The notes under the pieces: generated by a model
Seen by the model: only the letters and a program-made list of their open reading frames with translations
Told to the model about the DNA's origin: nothing
Database searches by the model: none
Part shown: positions 42,613-51,027 of the stretch, one piece after another
Position numbering within the stretch: position 1 is the first letter of the stretch
Layout: the number at the start of each line of letters is the position of its first letter
DNA from: Streptomyces goshikiensis
GTDB lineage: Bacteria > Actinomycetota > Actinomycetes > Streptomycetales > Streptomycetaceae
Length of the DNA stretch: 64,000 nt
Assembly (NCBI RefSeq): GCF_014650555.1
Contig: NZ_BMVE01000009.1
Coordinates: forward strand, 62,001-126,000
Direction: 5' to 3'
Position numbers and translations under genes: made by a program

Positions 42613-43500
42613 CTACGCGGGACCGGTGTTCTTCCGGCGCAGGCGCAGGGCGATCCCTGCCCCGCACAGCACGGCGAGAACGGCCGGGACACCCCAGAGC
42701 GCCCAGGAGCGGGAGGGGGTGACGGGCTCACCGGCCACGGTGATGCGCGTGGTGTGGGTCTCGCGGCCGTCGTGGCTGGCGACGGTGAGGGAATACGTCC
42801 CGACGGGCAGATCGTCGCGCAGGGTCGTGTGGCCCGTGAACAGAATGGATCCGTCGTCACACTTGCACGCCGGATCCTCCGGGCCGTCCCTCCGGATCTT
42901 CACGTCCCGTGTGAACGCGGGGGACTTGGCCACCAGTACGTCTTCACCCGGCAGGGGGTGCGCGTCCCCGAGGAGGACGTTGACACGGCTGCCGGGACGG
43001 ACCGGATCCCCCAGAACCGTTTCTTCCTGCCAGACGCCGAACCGCCCGATCCGGGCCGGCCCGTACGGCGAGACCTTCAGCTCGGCGGAGGTGACCACGC
43101 GGCCGTGGCTGGTGGCCACCAGCGAGTACGTCCCCGGATCCACGTCCATCCGGACGGTGGCGCCTGCCTGGTACCGGTCCGGGTCGGAGTCCGTGGCCCC
43201 CTCGGCCCTGGGGACCAGCCGCACCGGCTCCACCAGGGCCGGAGACGCGACGGACACCTCGTCCCAGCCGGCGGGCATGTCCAGAACGGTGATCCGGAAC
43301 TCGTCGCCCTGCTCCACCGGCTGCTGACCGTCCCCACGGAACACCAGCCGGGGCCCGGACGACGGGCTCGGGCCCGCCACCGCGGTGCGCGCGACCGGAA
43401 CCGCATCGGCGGCCGCCGCGGGCGCAGGATCCACCAACGGCAGCACGGCGACGGCGGTCAATACGGCAATTCCGGCAATGCGATGAAAGCGATGAACCAT
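42613..43500 (-). CDS. Secreted, membrane-anchored protein of unknown function
   Basis: A 295-residue protein, ATG at 43500 behind AAGGGGGAA. A signal peptide (1-32, IAGIAVLTAVAVLPLVDPAPAAA) precedes two beta-rich repeats (DPGTYSLVATSHGRVVTSAELKV and LPVGTYSLTVASHDGRETHTTRITV). The C-terminal WALWGVPAVLAVLCGAGIAL ends in RLRRK, a typical stop-transfer anchor. It lies just downstream of (and transcribed away from) a hairpin-bearing intergenic region. Function unknown; probably a surface adhesin or scaffold. Confidence 0.7.
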   Translation of the reverse strand: MVHRFHRIAGIAVLTAVAVLPLVDPAPAAAADAVPVARTAVAGPSPSSGPRLVFRGDGQQPVEQGDEFRITVLDMPAGWDEVSVASPALVEPVRLVPRAEGATDSDPDRYQAGATVRMDVDPGTYSLVATSHGRVVTSAELKVSPYGPARIGRFGVWQEETVLGDPVRPGSRVNVLLGDAHPLPGEDVLVAKSPAFTRDVKIRRDGPEDPACKCDDGSILFTGHTTLRDDLPVGTYSLTVASHDGRETHTTRITVAGEPVTPSRSWALWGVPAVLAVLCGAGIALRLRRKNTGPA

Positions 43501-43587
43501 GCTTTTCCCCCTTGGTGATCTGCCGCCCGGACGAGTCATGTCCGGTACGGAGGATCGCCTCCCCGTCCTGGTCACTGTACTCGTACA

Positions 43588-43606
43588 CCCCGTTGTGTGA
43601 ACGGGG
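43588..43606. promoter_or_regulatory. CCCCGTT/AACGGGG inverted repeat
   Basis: CCCCGTT (43588-43594) and AACGGGG (43600-43606) form perfect 7-bp arms with a GTGTG loop. It lies 88 bp upstream of the minus-strand gene ending at 42613 and within the 228-nt gap 43501-43728. It may be an operator for that gene. Confidence 0.6.
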
Positions 43607-43728
43607 TTAATTGCCCGTCACCGAGGCCATCCCACCGGCGGCCCAATTCACTGGAAATCGCCGGACTCGCGAAATGAATTGGTTGATCGCAGAATTAGTG
43701 GGCGGGGGTACGAAACCAGGAGGCGGCC

Positions 43729-44118
43729 GTGGGCACTGGGGCCGATCAGCGTTTTCACCTCGACCAGGACGGGCACTCGATCACCGTCGTCCGGTCCTCG
43801 GGCGGGCGCCGCACCGAGCTGCTGGTCGACGGCAGGGTGGTGGCCGCCACCCGGACGCCCCGGCACGCGCCGACGGAACTGGGGGGCGAGTTCACCGAGG
43901 GCGGCGTCCCCCGCCGCTTCACGGTGCGCGTCGGGCGCGCGGACATCCCCGGCGGTGAACCCCTGTGCACCCTGGAGACCGGCGGGCAGTCGTACCTCAT
44001 GCCGGTCCTCCCGCTCACCCCGGCCGAGCAGTGGCCCGCCGAGCCCACGCCCTCGCCGCGCACCCCGGCCGAGATGTGGGCCCGCTGGCGCGAGCACCGC
44101 CGCCGGCCACCCGTCTGA
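43729..44118 (+). CDS. Hypothetical protein, 129 aa
   Basis: A 129-residue soluble protein, GTG start behind GGAGG (43720-43724). It reads QRFHLDQDGHSITVVRSSGG and RTELLVDGRVVAATRTP, all beta-rich, then a Pro-rich C-terminal tail TPSPRTPAEMWARWREHRRR. No named domain recognised. It faces the DUF2236 gene. Confidence 0.65.
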   Translation: MGTGADQRFHLDQDGHSITVVRSSGGRRTELLVDGRVVAATRTPRHAPTELGGEFTEGGVPRRFTVRVGRADIPGGEPLCTLETGGQSYLMPVLPLTPAEQWPAEPTPSPRTPAEMWARWREHRRRPPV

Positions 44119-44132
44119 CCCGGGCGGCGCCC

Positions 44133-45014
44133 TCAGCCTCCGGCGCCGCGCCGCGGCGGGGGCATGGCCCAGCGGATGGCGCCGGTCAGAGCGTGTCCGG
44201 CCGGGCGTACGCACATCCGCTCCACCAGGGGCGGACAGGGAAGGCCGAGGAGCTCGCGGGCCCACGGCGGCAGCAGCGCGACCGCGTTCGCCGCGAGCAC
44301 CGCGTACGGGGCGAGGGCGGGCACCGGCAGCGGCGGCCGGAACAGCAGGAAGCGCGCGGCCTCGCGCGCCTGCGAGGTGGCGCGCAGCTCGGGCCGGTAC
44401 GCGGACAGCCGCGCGGTGAGGGCCGCCCGGTCGGCGGGCGGGGCCTCGGCCCCGAGGGCCGAGGCGATCCGGGCGGTGTCGGCGAGGTAGCCGTCACAGC
44501 CCGTCCCGTCCAGCGGGGCGGCGCCGAACCTCTGGTGGGCCCCGAGGAACGAGGCGACCTCGGCCGCGTGCACCCAGCCCAGCAGGTGCGGATCGGCGGC
44601 CCGGTACGGCTCGCCGCCCGAGGTCACCCCGGACACCATGCGGTGGACGGCGCGCACCCGGGCGACGGCCCGCTCGGCGTCCTCGGCCCGGCCGAACGTG
44701 GTCACCGCGAGGAAGGTGCTCGTGCGCTGGAGCCGGCCCCAGGGATCGCCGCGATAGCCGGAATGGGCGGCCACGGCGGCCATGGCCAGCGGGTGCAGCG
44801 ACTGGAGCAGCAGGGCGCTGAGCCCGCCGATGAACATCGACGCGTCCCCGTGCACCCGGCGGATCGGGCGGTCGGGACCGAACCAGCGGGGGCCGGGCGC
44901 GTAGTGGATGCGGTCGCGGTTCTCCGGCCCCGCGGGCCCGGCGACACGGCTGAACAGACTGCGGCCGAGGTACTCGCGCAGCTGCTCGACACCGGGCGGC
45001 GCCACCAGGTTCAT
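44133..45014 (-). CDS. Oxygenase MpaB/DUF2236 family protein
   Basis: A 293-residue protein, ATG at 45014. Typical family features are RRVHGDASMFIGGLSALLLQSLHPLAM (early), YRGDPWGRLQRTSTFLAVTTFG, HLLGWVHAAEVASFLGAHQRFG and the Pro-rich C-terminal. The family includes the rubber oxygenase Lcp, a b-type haem protein. His in LHPLAM and the VHxxEV region are the likely haem contacts. Function unassigned. Confidence 0.8.
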   Translation of the reverse strand: MNLVAPPGVEQLREYLGRSLFSRVAGPAGPENRDRIHYAPGPRWFGPDRPIRRVHGDASMFIGGLSALLLQSLHPLAMAAVAAHSGYRGDPWGRLQRTSTFLAVTTFGRAEDAERAVARVRAVHRMVSGVTSGGEPYRAADPHLLGWVHAAEVASFLGAHQRFGAAPLDGTGCDGYLADTARIASALGAEAPPADRAALTARLSAYRPELRATSQAREAARFLLFRPPLPVPALAPYAVLAANAVALLPPWARELLGLPCPPLVERMCVRPAGHALTGAIRWAMPPPRRGAGG

Positions 45015-45054
45015 GTCCCCATTGTCCCCGCTGTCCCGTTCGCGCGTTCGGGTG

Positions 45055-45963
45055 TCACTTGCTCCGGAGGGCCCCCAGCGGTGCGGGGTCGTTCTCCAGG
45101 GCGGTGACCGCCGCCTTCCAGCCGGTGTCCCCGGGGGAGAGGGCGCTGCGCAGGAAGGCCGTGCTGAGCTGCCGGACGAGGGCGACGCGCGCGGGGCTCT
45201 CGTCGGTCGTCTCGGCGACCTCGTACCCGGGGATGCCCCCGAGCGAGTGCTCCGCGCCGAACAGCGTGAGCAGGCTCTTGGGCGCCGGGCTGTAGACGTA
45301 CGGGTCGGTGAACCAGTCCGGTCCCCGGGTGGACAGCTGGGACCGGTCGTTGTCCCCGGCGACGATGAGGGCCGGAGCGGTCATGGTCTCGAAGGACGGC
45401 CTCATGAAGGGGAGGTGCTCGACGGCGAACGGGGTGAGGTCGTCGCCCAGGCCCGTCAGGGCGAGCAGTACGCCCGCGCGGGCCCTCGGGTCGGACAGGT
45501 CCGCGCCGGGCAGGCCGTCGGGGCCGAGGACGCGCGCGCCCAGGAGCGCGCTCGCCGTCTGGGCGCCCCACGAGTGTCCGGCGACGGCGACGCGGCCGCG
45601 GTCGAGGCGCCCGGCGAGGCCCGGTACGGCGGCCTCCAGTACGTCGAGTCCGTCCAGCACCCGGGTGAGGTCCTCGATGCGGGTGCGCCAGATCCGCGGT
45701 GTACGCGGGTCCTCGTGCGGGATGCCGAGCGTCCGGGAGTCGAGGTGCGTGGGCTGGACGACGACGAAGCCGCTGGCGGCCCAGTGGTCGGCGAGCGGGG
45801 CGTAGCCGTTCATCGACCAGCCGAAGCCGTGCGAGAAGACGATGACGGGCAGGTCGCCGCCGGTCGCGGGAGCGGAAACGCGGACCTGGAGGTCCTCCCC
45901 GCGCTCCGGGGCGGGCAGGACGACCGGCTTCGCGGAGATCACCGTCGTGGGGGAATCGGACAT
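45055..45963 (-). CDS. Alpha/beta hydrolase (PAF-acetylhydrolase/chlorophyllase-like)
   Basis: A 302-residue protein, ATG at 45963 with SD AAGGAAGG. VFSHGFGWSMNGYAPLADHWA contains the oxyanion region, and GHSWGAQTA is the nucleophile elbow (Ser near 131). A later VAGDNDRSQLS supplies the Asp and FGAEHSLGG the His. Divergent from a TetR regulator with a palindrome between, so probably repressed by it. Confidence 0.8.
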   Translation of the reverse strand: MSDSPTTVISAKPVVLPAPERGEDLQVRVSAPATGGDLPVIVFSHGFGWSMNGYAPLADHWAASGFVVVQPTHLDSRTLGIPHEDPRTPRIWRTRIEDLTRVLDGLDVLEAAVPGLAGRLDRGRVAVAGHSWGAQTASALLGARVLGPDGLPGADLSDPRARAGVLLALTGLGDDLTPFAVEHLPFMRPSFETMTAPALIVAGDNDRSQLSTRGPDWFTDPYVYSPAPKSLLTLFGAEHSLGGIPGYEVAETTDESPARVALVRQLSTAFLRSALSPGDTGWKAAVTALENDPAPLGALRSK

Positions 45964-46060
45964 GGAAGTGCCTTCCTTCGGATGCGGCGCGGGCGCGGCA
46001 TGGTCGGCGGTCCCGCGGTCTGCCATCATGAGCAAAACGGAACCTCGCTCCGCAAACGAT

Positions 46061-46077
46061 ACGGAACGCTGTTCCGT
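46061..46077. promoter_or_regulatory. TetR operator (ACGGAAC-GCT-GTTCCGT)
   Basis: ACGGAAC (46061-46067), GCT, GTTCCGT (46071-46077) is a perfect 7-bp inverted repeat. A further half-site, AAACGGAAC, lies at 46035-46043, and the right arm extends to GTTCCGTTT. It is in the 146-bp divergent region between the hydrolase and the TetR gene. Confidence 0.75.
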
Positions 46078-46109
46078 TTCACAAGGTCGCTCGGGAAGGG
46101 AGTGCCGCG

Positions 46110-46745
46110 TTGAACGACGGCAACAGGCAGGAAGGCCAGGAAGGCCAGGAAGGCCAGGGAGACCAAGGAGGTCAGGAAGGCGCCACGGCCGGATCGAAGC
46201 GCAAGGACGTCCGGCGCAACCAGCGGACCCTGCTGGACGCGGCCGCGGCGGTCTTCGTCACGTCGGGCGTGGAAGCGCCGGTGCGCGACATCGCGGCCAA
46301 GGCCGGCGTCGGCGTCGGCACGGTCTACCGCCACTTCCCCACCCGCGCGGACCTCGTCATCGCGGTCTACCGCCACCAGGTCGACGCCTGCGCCGAAGCC
46401 GGCCCGGCCCTGCTGGCGGCGGGCCCGACCCCGCACGCCGCCCTCGAACGGTGGGCCGACCTCTTCGTCGACTTCCTGGTCACCAAGCACGGCCTGGCCG
46501 GTGCGATGCAGGCCGACAACGCCGGCTTCGAGACGCTGCACGCCTATTTCCTCGACCGCCTCCTGCCGGTGTGCGCCGAGCTCCTCGACGCCGCCGCCGC
46601 GGCGGGCGAGATCCGCTCCGACCTGACCGCGTACCAGCTCATGCGTGGCATCGGGAACCTCTGCATCGGCGCCGAGGCCGACGCCCGCTACGACGCGCGC
46701 CGCCTGGTGGCGCTCCTCGTCGCGGGCCTGCGCCAAGGACGCTGA
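46110..46745 (+). CDS. TetR-family transcriptional regulator
   Basis: A 211-residue TetR protein with TTG start at 46110 behind GGGAAGGGA. The first 30 residues are Gln/Glu/Gly-rich because of a DNA repeat. The HTH follows at about 35-85: VRRNQRTLLDAAAAVFVTSGVEAPVRDIAAKAGVGVGTVYRHFPTR. The ligand domain has FVDFLVTKHGLAGAM and a late LIGN-like NLCIGAEADARYDARRLVALL. Likely represses itself and the divergent hydrolase. Confidence 0.85.
   Translation: MNDGNRQEGQEGQEGQGDQGGQEGATAGSKRKDVRRNQRTLLDAAAAVFVTSGVEAPVRDIAAKAGVGVGTVYRHFPTRADLVIAVYRHQVDACAEAGPALLAAGPTPHAALERWADLFVDFLVTKHGLAGAMQADNAGFETLHAYFLDRLLPVCAELLDAAAAAGEIRSDLTAYQLMRGIGNLCIGAEADARYDARRLVALLVAGLRQGR
46127..46160 (+). repeat. 9-bp tandem repeat (CAGGAAGGC) in the TetR gene
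   Basis: CAGGAAGGC recurs about three and a half times near the 5' end of the TetR gene, encoding a QEGQEGQEG tract. Nine-bp units stay in frame, so slippage would change only the length of the N-terminal tail. Confidence 0.8.
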
Positions 46746-46885
46746 CGGCCCGGGCCTTCCGCGCGAGTGAGGGTCCGTCAGGTCCGCGGGCCGGACGGTG
46801 GGTTGTGCCGCCGCGCATCGTGGCCGGGGCGATCTGAGTGCGCGTACTCATGCGCTCCCGTGACCGGAACGGCAGGGTGGGGGAC

Positions 46886-47320
46886 ATGACGTACGCACCC
46901 ACTGAGCCTGCGCCCCGGCCCCGGCGCGGCCGGCCCTGGTCGCGCAGGACGCCCCTCGGGCGGGACATCGCCCTGGGCATCGTGCTGTTCGTCGTCGAGG
47001 CCGCCGTCCATTTCTCGGTCCGCTTCGGGCACGGCATGGAGATGTGGGCCGCGCAGGGCGACGAAACGCGGATCGAGGCGGCGCGGCTCGCGGACCTCGC
47101 CTGGATGCAGCACTTCCTCGTCGCCATGATCGTGTTCGTCGTGATCGCGCTGCTGTTCCGCGCGCCGTGGACCGCGCTGTCACAACTCCTGGCCGCCGCG
47201 GCGGCGGCCGCGCTGCTCGTGCTCGCGCAGCACGACTACGACCTCTCCCACCCGCGCCCCGCGCCCGCCCCGAGCCCGGGCTACTCGCCCTGCTACAGCG
47301 GCAGCGGCCGCTGCAACTGA
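46886..47320 (+). CDS. Small membrane protein of unknown function
   Basis: A 144-residue protein from ATG at 46886 (SD GGGGGA); an earlier in-frame start at 46838 has no SD. Three hydrophobic spans are visible: DIALGIVLFVVEAAVHFSV, FLVAMIVFVVIALLF and ALSQLLAAAAAAALLVLA. A short Pro/Ser-rich tail with two Cys ends in SGSGRCN. Unknown role; similar small proteins are common in Streptomyces. Confidence 0.6.
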   Translation: MTYAPTEPAPRPRRGRPWSRRTPLGRDIALGIVLFVVEAAVHFSVRFGHGMEMWAAQGDETRIEAARLADLAWMQHFLVAMIVFVVIALLFRAPWTALSQLLAAAAAAALLVLAQHDYDLSHPRPAPAPSPGYSPCYSGSGRCN

Positions 47321-47360
47321 CCCCCGCCGGCCGCTATCCCCTCCCCGCCGCGCGCCCGGC

Positions 47361-47909
47361 CTACCCGAGTCGCGGACCCTCCGCCTCCGCGCACGCCGCC
47401 GGGTCGGCGGCGGCGCGTACGAGGTTCTGCTCCAGGGACTCCAGGGTGCGCAGGGCCGCGGCGCGTTCGTCGTCGGAGAGGCCCGCCGTGGAGATCTCTT
47501 CGAGCTGACTCCAGACCCGTTCCACCTCGTGGCGCAGGGCCTGGCTGGCCGCCGTCGGCTCGATGAGCGAGGCGCGCCGGTCGGTGGGCGAGGGCCGGCG
47601 GCGGACGAAGCCGGCCTGCTCCAAGCGCCGGACGGTCCGGGTCATGGTGGCGGCGTCGGAGTCCATCAGCCGCACCAGATCGGCCTGCCGCTGGGGGCCG
47701 AGTTCCCACAGGTGCATCATCACCAGCTCCTGGCCGGGGTGCAGGCCGATGCGGCGCAGCAGCTGCCCGGCGAACATGCGGTGCAGGCGGGCCAGGCGGA
47801 AGATCGCGTGGCTGACCGGACCGCCCTTGGCGGCGCCCGGCATCGGGACGGTGCCCTCCGGTCCCTTCCCCACGGCGTCGTTCCCGGCCTCCGGCGTGGA
47901 CTGCGTCAC
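47361..47909 (-). CDS. MarR-family transcriptional regulator
   Basis: A 182-residue protein, GTG start at 47909. The winged helix reads LHPGQELVMMHLWELGPQRQADLVRLM, then SDAATMTRTVRRLEQAGFVRRRPSPTDRRASLIE, the standard MarR recognition-helix/wing pattern. It is divergent from the OYE gene; the shared promoter region carries several inverted repeats. Confidence 0.85.
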   Translation of the reverse strand: MTQSTPEAGNDAVGKGPEGTVPMPGAAKGGPVSHAIFRLARLHRMFAGQLLRRIGLHPGQELVMMHLWELGPQRQADLVRLMDSDAATMTRTVRRLEQAGFVRRRPSPTDRRASLIEPTAASQALRHEVERVWSQLEEISTAGLSDDERAAALRTLESLEQNLVRAAADPAACAEAEGPRLG

Positions 47910-47923
47910 CTCGTACCCACCTT

Positions 47924-47939
47924 TCCTGTTTGGTCAGGA
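47924..47939. promoter_or_regulatory. TCCTG/CAGGA inverted repeat at the MarR start
   Basis: TCCTG (47924-47928) and CAGGA (47935-47939) with 6-nt spacer, 15 bp upstream of the MarR GTG. Likely an autoregulatory site. Confidence 0.5.
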
Positions 47940-48058
47940 TGATTCTACCTCCGGCCTGCGTCCCTGCGGGTCTCTTTGAGGTGTACGGGTGCATATGGGC
48001 AGGTCAGAGCCTGTTACCTGCTTCACATCCTGCTCCCGGGAATGAATCCTCCGGCTTA

Positions 48059-48093
48059 CCTGTTCGGACAGGTGATTTACTTGTTCGGACAGG
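48059..48093. promoter_or_regulatory. Tandem TGTTCGGACAGG elements, 21 bp apart
   Basis: TGTTCGGACAGG occurs at 48061-48072 and 48082-48093, exactly 21 bp apart (two helical turns). The first is part of CCTGT-TCGG-ACAGG, a perfect inverted repeat (48059-48072). They lie in the 252-nt MarR-OYE spacer, close to where the OYE promoter should be. Two sites on the same DNA face suit cooperative binding by a dimeric repressor. Confidence 0.65.
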
Positions 48094-48161
48094 CATTGCT
48101 GCTCCGGGCGGGCAGCGCCCGCGCCGCGGGGTGCCACGCATCCAGAGGAAGAGACCAGACC

Positions 48162-49235
48162 ATGACCACTGCTTTCGATCCGATCGTCCTGGGCGGCAAG
48201 CGCCTGGCCAACCGCATCGCGATGGCTCCGATGACCCGCAGCCGCGCCTACGGACCCGGCGCCGAGCCGACGGAGCTGACGGCGACGTACTACGCGCAGC
48301 GCGCCGGCGCGGGCCTCATCGTCACGGAGGGCATCCAGCCCTCGCGGGTCGGCCAGGGCTACCCCGCCACCCCCGGCCTGCACACGCCCGGCCAGGTCCG
48401 GGCCTGGCGGACGGTGACCGACGCCGTGCACCGCGAGGGCGGCGCGATCTTCGCCCAGCTGATGCACACGGGCCGGATCGGCCACCCCAGCCTGCTGCCC
48501 GAGGGTCTGGTGCCGGTCGCGCCGTCGGCGGTGCCCGCGAAGGGGTCGGTGTACACCGAACAGGGCCCGAAGGAGTTCGTGACGCCGAAGGAGCTCACCG
48601 AGACCGAGATCCGGCAGACCGTCGCCGACTTCGCCGACGCGGCACGCAACGCGATCGAGGCCGGCTTCGACGGCGTGGAGATCCACGGCGCCAACGGCTA
48701 CCTGATCCACCAGTTCCTCGCGCCCAACACCAACCTGCGCACCGATGCCTGGGGGGCGGGCACCGAAGGCCGCATCCGCTTCGCCGTGGAGGTCGTCACG
48801 GCCGTGGCCGAGGCGATCGGCGGCCACCGGGTGGGCCTGCGGATCTCGCCCGGGAACGTCTACAACGACATCGCCGAGGACGACCCGGCCGAGGTCTACG
48901 CGGCCCTGCTGGACCGGCTCGCCGGCCTGGAGCTGGCCTATCTGCACCTGATGGAGGGGCCGGACCGCTCCCTGACCGCGCGGCTGCGGGGGGACTGGCC
49001 CGGGACCTTCGTCCTCAACCCGTTCACCTACCCCGACGCCACCGGCCCCGACGCGCTCAAGCTGGTCGAGGACGGGACGGCGGACATGGTCGCCTACGGG
49101 GCGCTGTTCCTGGCCAACCCCGACCTCCCGGCCCGTCTGGCCGTCGGCGGTCCCTTCAACAGCGCGGACAAGTCCACCTTCTACGGTGGCGACCACCGCG
49201 GGTACACCGACTACCCCACCCTCACCACCGCCTGA
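48162..49235 (+). CDS. Old yellow enzyme (NADH:flavin oxidoreductase, alkene reductase)
   Basis: A 357-residue OYE-family TIM-barrel flavoprotein, ATG at 48162 with SD AGAGGAAG. RIAMAPMTRSRAYGPG starts the FMN site, and AGLIVTEGIQPSRVGQGYP, HTGRIGHPS and DGVEIHGANGYLIHQFL (with the H-x-x-N active pair) follow. A late NPDLPARLAVGGP is typical. It reduces activated alkenes such as N-ethylmaleimide or enones with NAD(P)H. The regulator MarR is divergent, which often means electrophile-induced expression. Confidence 0.9.
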   Translation: MTTAFDPIVLGGKRLANRIAMAPMTRSRAYGPGAEPTELTATYYAQRAGAGLIVTEGIQPSRVGQGYPATPGLHTPGQVRAWRTVTDAVHREGGAIFAQLMHTGRIGHPSLLPEGLVPVAPSAVPAKGSVYTEQGPKEFVTPKELTETEIRQTVADFADAARNAIEAGFDGVEIHGANGYLIHQFLAPNTNLRTDAWGAGTEGRIRFAVEVVTAVAEAIGGHRVGLRISPGNVYNDIAEDDPAEVYAALLDRLAGLELAYLHLMEGPDRSLTARLRGDWPGTFVLNPFTYPDATGPDALKLVEDGTADMVAYGALFLANPDLPARLAVGGPFNSADKSTFYGGDHRGYTDYPTLTTA

Positions 49236-49246
49236 GCGGTGGCGGC

Positions 49247-49291
49247 GCCTCCGTGGCCGCGGCGGTTGAGCGCGTCCGCGGCCACGGAGGC
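49247..49291 (+). terminator. Perfect 16-bp hairpin after the OYE gene
   Basis: A 16-nt arm (49247-49262) pairs perfectly with 49276-49291 around 13 nt. It begins 12 bp after the OYE stop. No T-run follows. It isolates the OYE gene from the bac-like operon. Confidence 0.8.
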
Positions 49292-49561
49292 ATGCTCCGA
49301 CGGCCCACCGGTGCGTTTCGGCCAACGCGGCGCGCGGGTCACTCGCTCCGCTCCCACCCCCTCCCGGCGTCCGCCGCGGTCCGCCATCGGTCCGGCTTGA
49401 CGCAATTCGAAACTCGGGACGGCTCGCCGCACCCCACGTGAATAGGCGGCAAAAGAAACGTCATCGACCGGAAATAGCGGCGTAACTTTCCCGGGTGAAG
49501 TGAGGGAAGAGCCCGGTGCGGACCTGCCGTTCAACGCTTTTCGGCCATGATCGAGGAAATG

Positions 49562-49590
49562 TTGAATGCGCTGATCAGGCCATGTACCTT
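49562..49590 (+). promoter_or_regulatory. Putative promoter of the bac-like operon
   Basis: TTGAAT (49562-49567), 17 nt, TACCTT (49585-49590). A transcript from here would have a leader of about 115 nt before bacA. The 479-nt gap 49236-49714 is AT-richer in its second half and shows no ORF of note. A second TTGACG lies at 49398-49403 with no clear -10. Confidence 0.4.
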
Positions 49591-49714
49591 CGTGTCACGT
49601 TTAGATCGGCAGGCCCCCCGGCCCCAGTGGCGGGAATCCGCGAAACCGCAATGGTGCGGCGCGGACTCGGCCGGATATGCCGACCCGTGTGGTGACACCG
49701 GAGAAGAGTGACGC

Positions 49715-50329
49715 GTGGAAATACTACAGATATCCGAGAGCGAGAGGCGGGTATTCGATGCGCTCATACCCGCCGGCTCCGCGAAATCCGTGAAGCTGGG
49801 CACATTAGGTCCCAAGGGGACGAGCAGCGAGTACATCGCCCAGTCGATGGCGCGCAGCATCGGCGGCCGAGACGCCTTGCGCATCGTGCTGGAGAGCACG
49901 TACGAACAGTGCATGACCGCCCTCGCCGACGGGCAGGTCGACCTGGCGCTGGTGGCGCACGCCTATCCGAAGATCAACGCCTTCTACATGAACCCGCTCC
50001 TGGAACCGGCGATCGTGTTCCGCGGGAACACACCCGAGTACGGTCTGGCGACGCGACCCGATTTCGAATTCAGCGAAGAGCTGCTCTTCAGTGAAACGGT
50101 CGTCTCGCACCCCGCGCCCGTTCCGCTGCTCGAATACCATTTCGGCCGCCCCGTCCGGCTGGCCACCGCGAACTCGACGAGTCAGGCCGCCCGCGACGTC
50201 GCCGACGGGCGGTACGACATCGCCATCACCAACGCGCAGGCGGTGCGGGAGCACAACCTGAAGTTCGTCCACAGGTTCTCGCACATCCCCATGACGTGGA
50301 CCGTCTTCTCGCGAAAGGTGAACAAGTGA
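49715..50329 (+). CDS. bacA: Prephenate decarboxylase (BacA-like)
   Basis: A 204-residue protein, GTG start with SD GGAGAAG (49700-49706). The length equals BacA of Bacillus. It has VKLGTLGPKGTSSEYIAQSM, like the BacA/PheA start (TLGPEGTSSEY), and AAYxxN-type ligand region QVDLALVAHAYPKINAFYMN. BacA decarboxylates prephenate without aromatising it to give an unsaturated 4-hydroxycyclohexadienyl pyruvate, the first step to bacilysin/anticapsin. The five-gene order after it (BacB, G, C, exporter, F) confirms the assignment. Its stop overlaps the bacB start (GTGA). Confidence 0.9.
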   Translation: MEILQISESERRVFDALIPAGSAKSVKLGTLGPKGTSSEYIAQSMARSIGGRDALRIVLESTYEQCMTALADGQVDLALVAHAYPKINAFYMNPLLEPAIVFRGNTPEYGLATRPDFEFSEELLFSETVVSHPAPVPLLEYHFGRPVRLATANSTSQAARDVADGRYDIAITNAQAVREHNLKFVHRFSHIPMTWTVFSRKVNK

Positions 50330-51027
50330 CCGCGCCGACGCGTGAGCGACCGTACTTCCCCGCTCCGGACGTGGTGCGCCACGACAACGGGGTGCGCGTC
50401 GAGTCCTACCGGCGGGACGGCACCGAGGTCCGGCTCTCCTTCATTCCGCCCGGCGCCGCCGTGACGGGCCGCGATCTGACGCGGGCGCGGGTCGGCATGA
50501 CCGTCCGCGGCGACCTCTCCGTCACCGTGGGGGAGGTGACGAAGGCGATGCGGCCCGAGCACGACGTCTACGTCGTCCCGCCACAGATCGCGCTGTCGGC
50601 CGTGAACCCCTCGGAGCGGGAGACCGTCCTGCTCGACATCACGCGCGGCAAGCCGGGCGAGAACTACCCCGCGCCGGACGGGTACTTCCTGGAACCGCTC
50701 GAATCCCGCAAGTTCGTCAAGATGGACGTCACGTTCTTCCTGGCCGACTGGATCGAGCTGATGATCGCCGACATACCCGGCGGCGGCCAGATGCCGTACC
50801 ACAAGCACTCGCACGAGCAGATCGGGATCTGCCTCGAAGGGCGCTACGACATGACCGTCGAGGAGACGAGCCACGAGCTCCGCTTCGGCGGCACCTATTT
50901 CTGCGCCGGCCAGGAGGGACACAGCGCGGAGAACCCCCACTCCGGCATGGCGCGCTCCCTCAACATCTTCATCCCGCCCCGGTACCACCGCGTACCCAAG
51001 CAGGACGAAGGCCGGGAAGCCTCCTGA
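50326..51027 (+). CDS. bacB: Double-cupin isomerase (BacB-like)
   Basis: A 233-residue bicupin, close to BacB in length (235). The GTG start overlaps bacA; a longer frame from 50296 is not needed. The second cupin carries the metal motif in MPYHKHSHEQIGICLEGRYD (two His, Gln/Glu) with AGQEGHSAENPHSG for the last His. The first cupin is more degenerate: MTVRGDLSVTVG and RPEHDVYVVPP. BacB isomerises the BacA product by moving the diene. In the bacilysin pathway BacB has also been discussed in relation to epoxide formation. Confidence 0.9.
   Translation: MTAPTRERPYFPAPDVVRHDNGVRVESYRRDGTEVRLSFIPPGAAVTGRDLTRARVGMTVRGDLSVTVGEVTKAMRPEHDVYVVPPQIALSAVNPSERETVLLDITRGKPGENYPAPDGYFLEPLESRKFVKMDVTFFLADWIELMIADIPGGGQMPYHKHSHEQIGICLEGRYDMTVEETSHELRFGGTYFCAGQEGHSAENPHSGMARSLNIFIPPRYHRVPKQDEGREAS

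Noticed and set aside
48001..48161. In-frame N-terminal extension of the OYE gene through the operator repeats
   Set aside because: ATG 48162 has a good SD and gives the usual OYE start; the upstream bases are better explained as promoter and operators.
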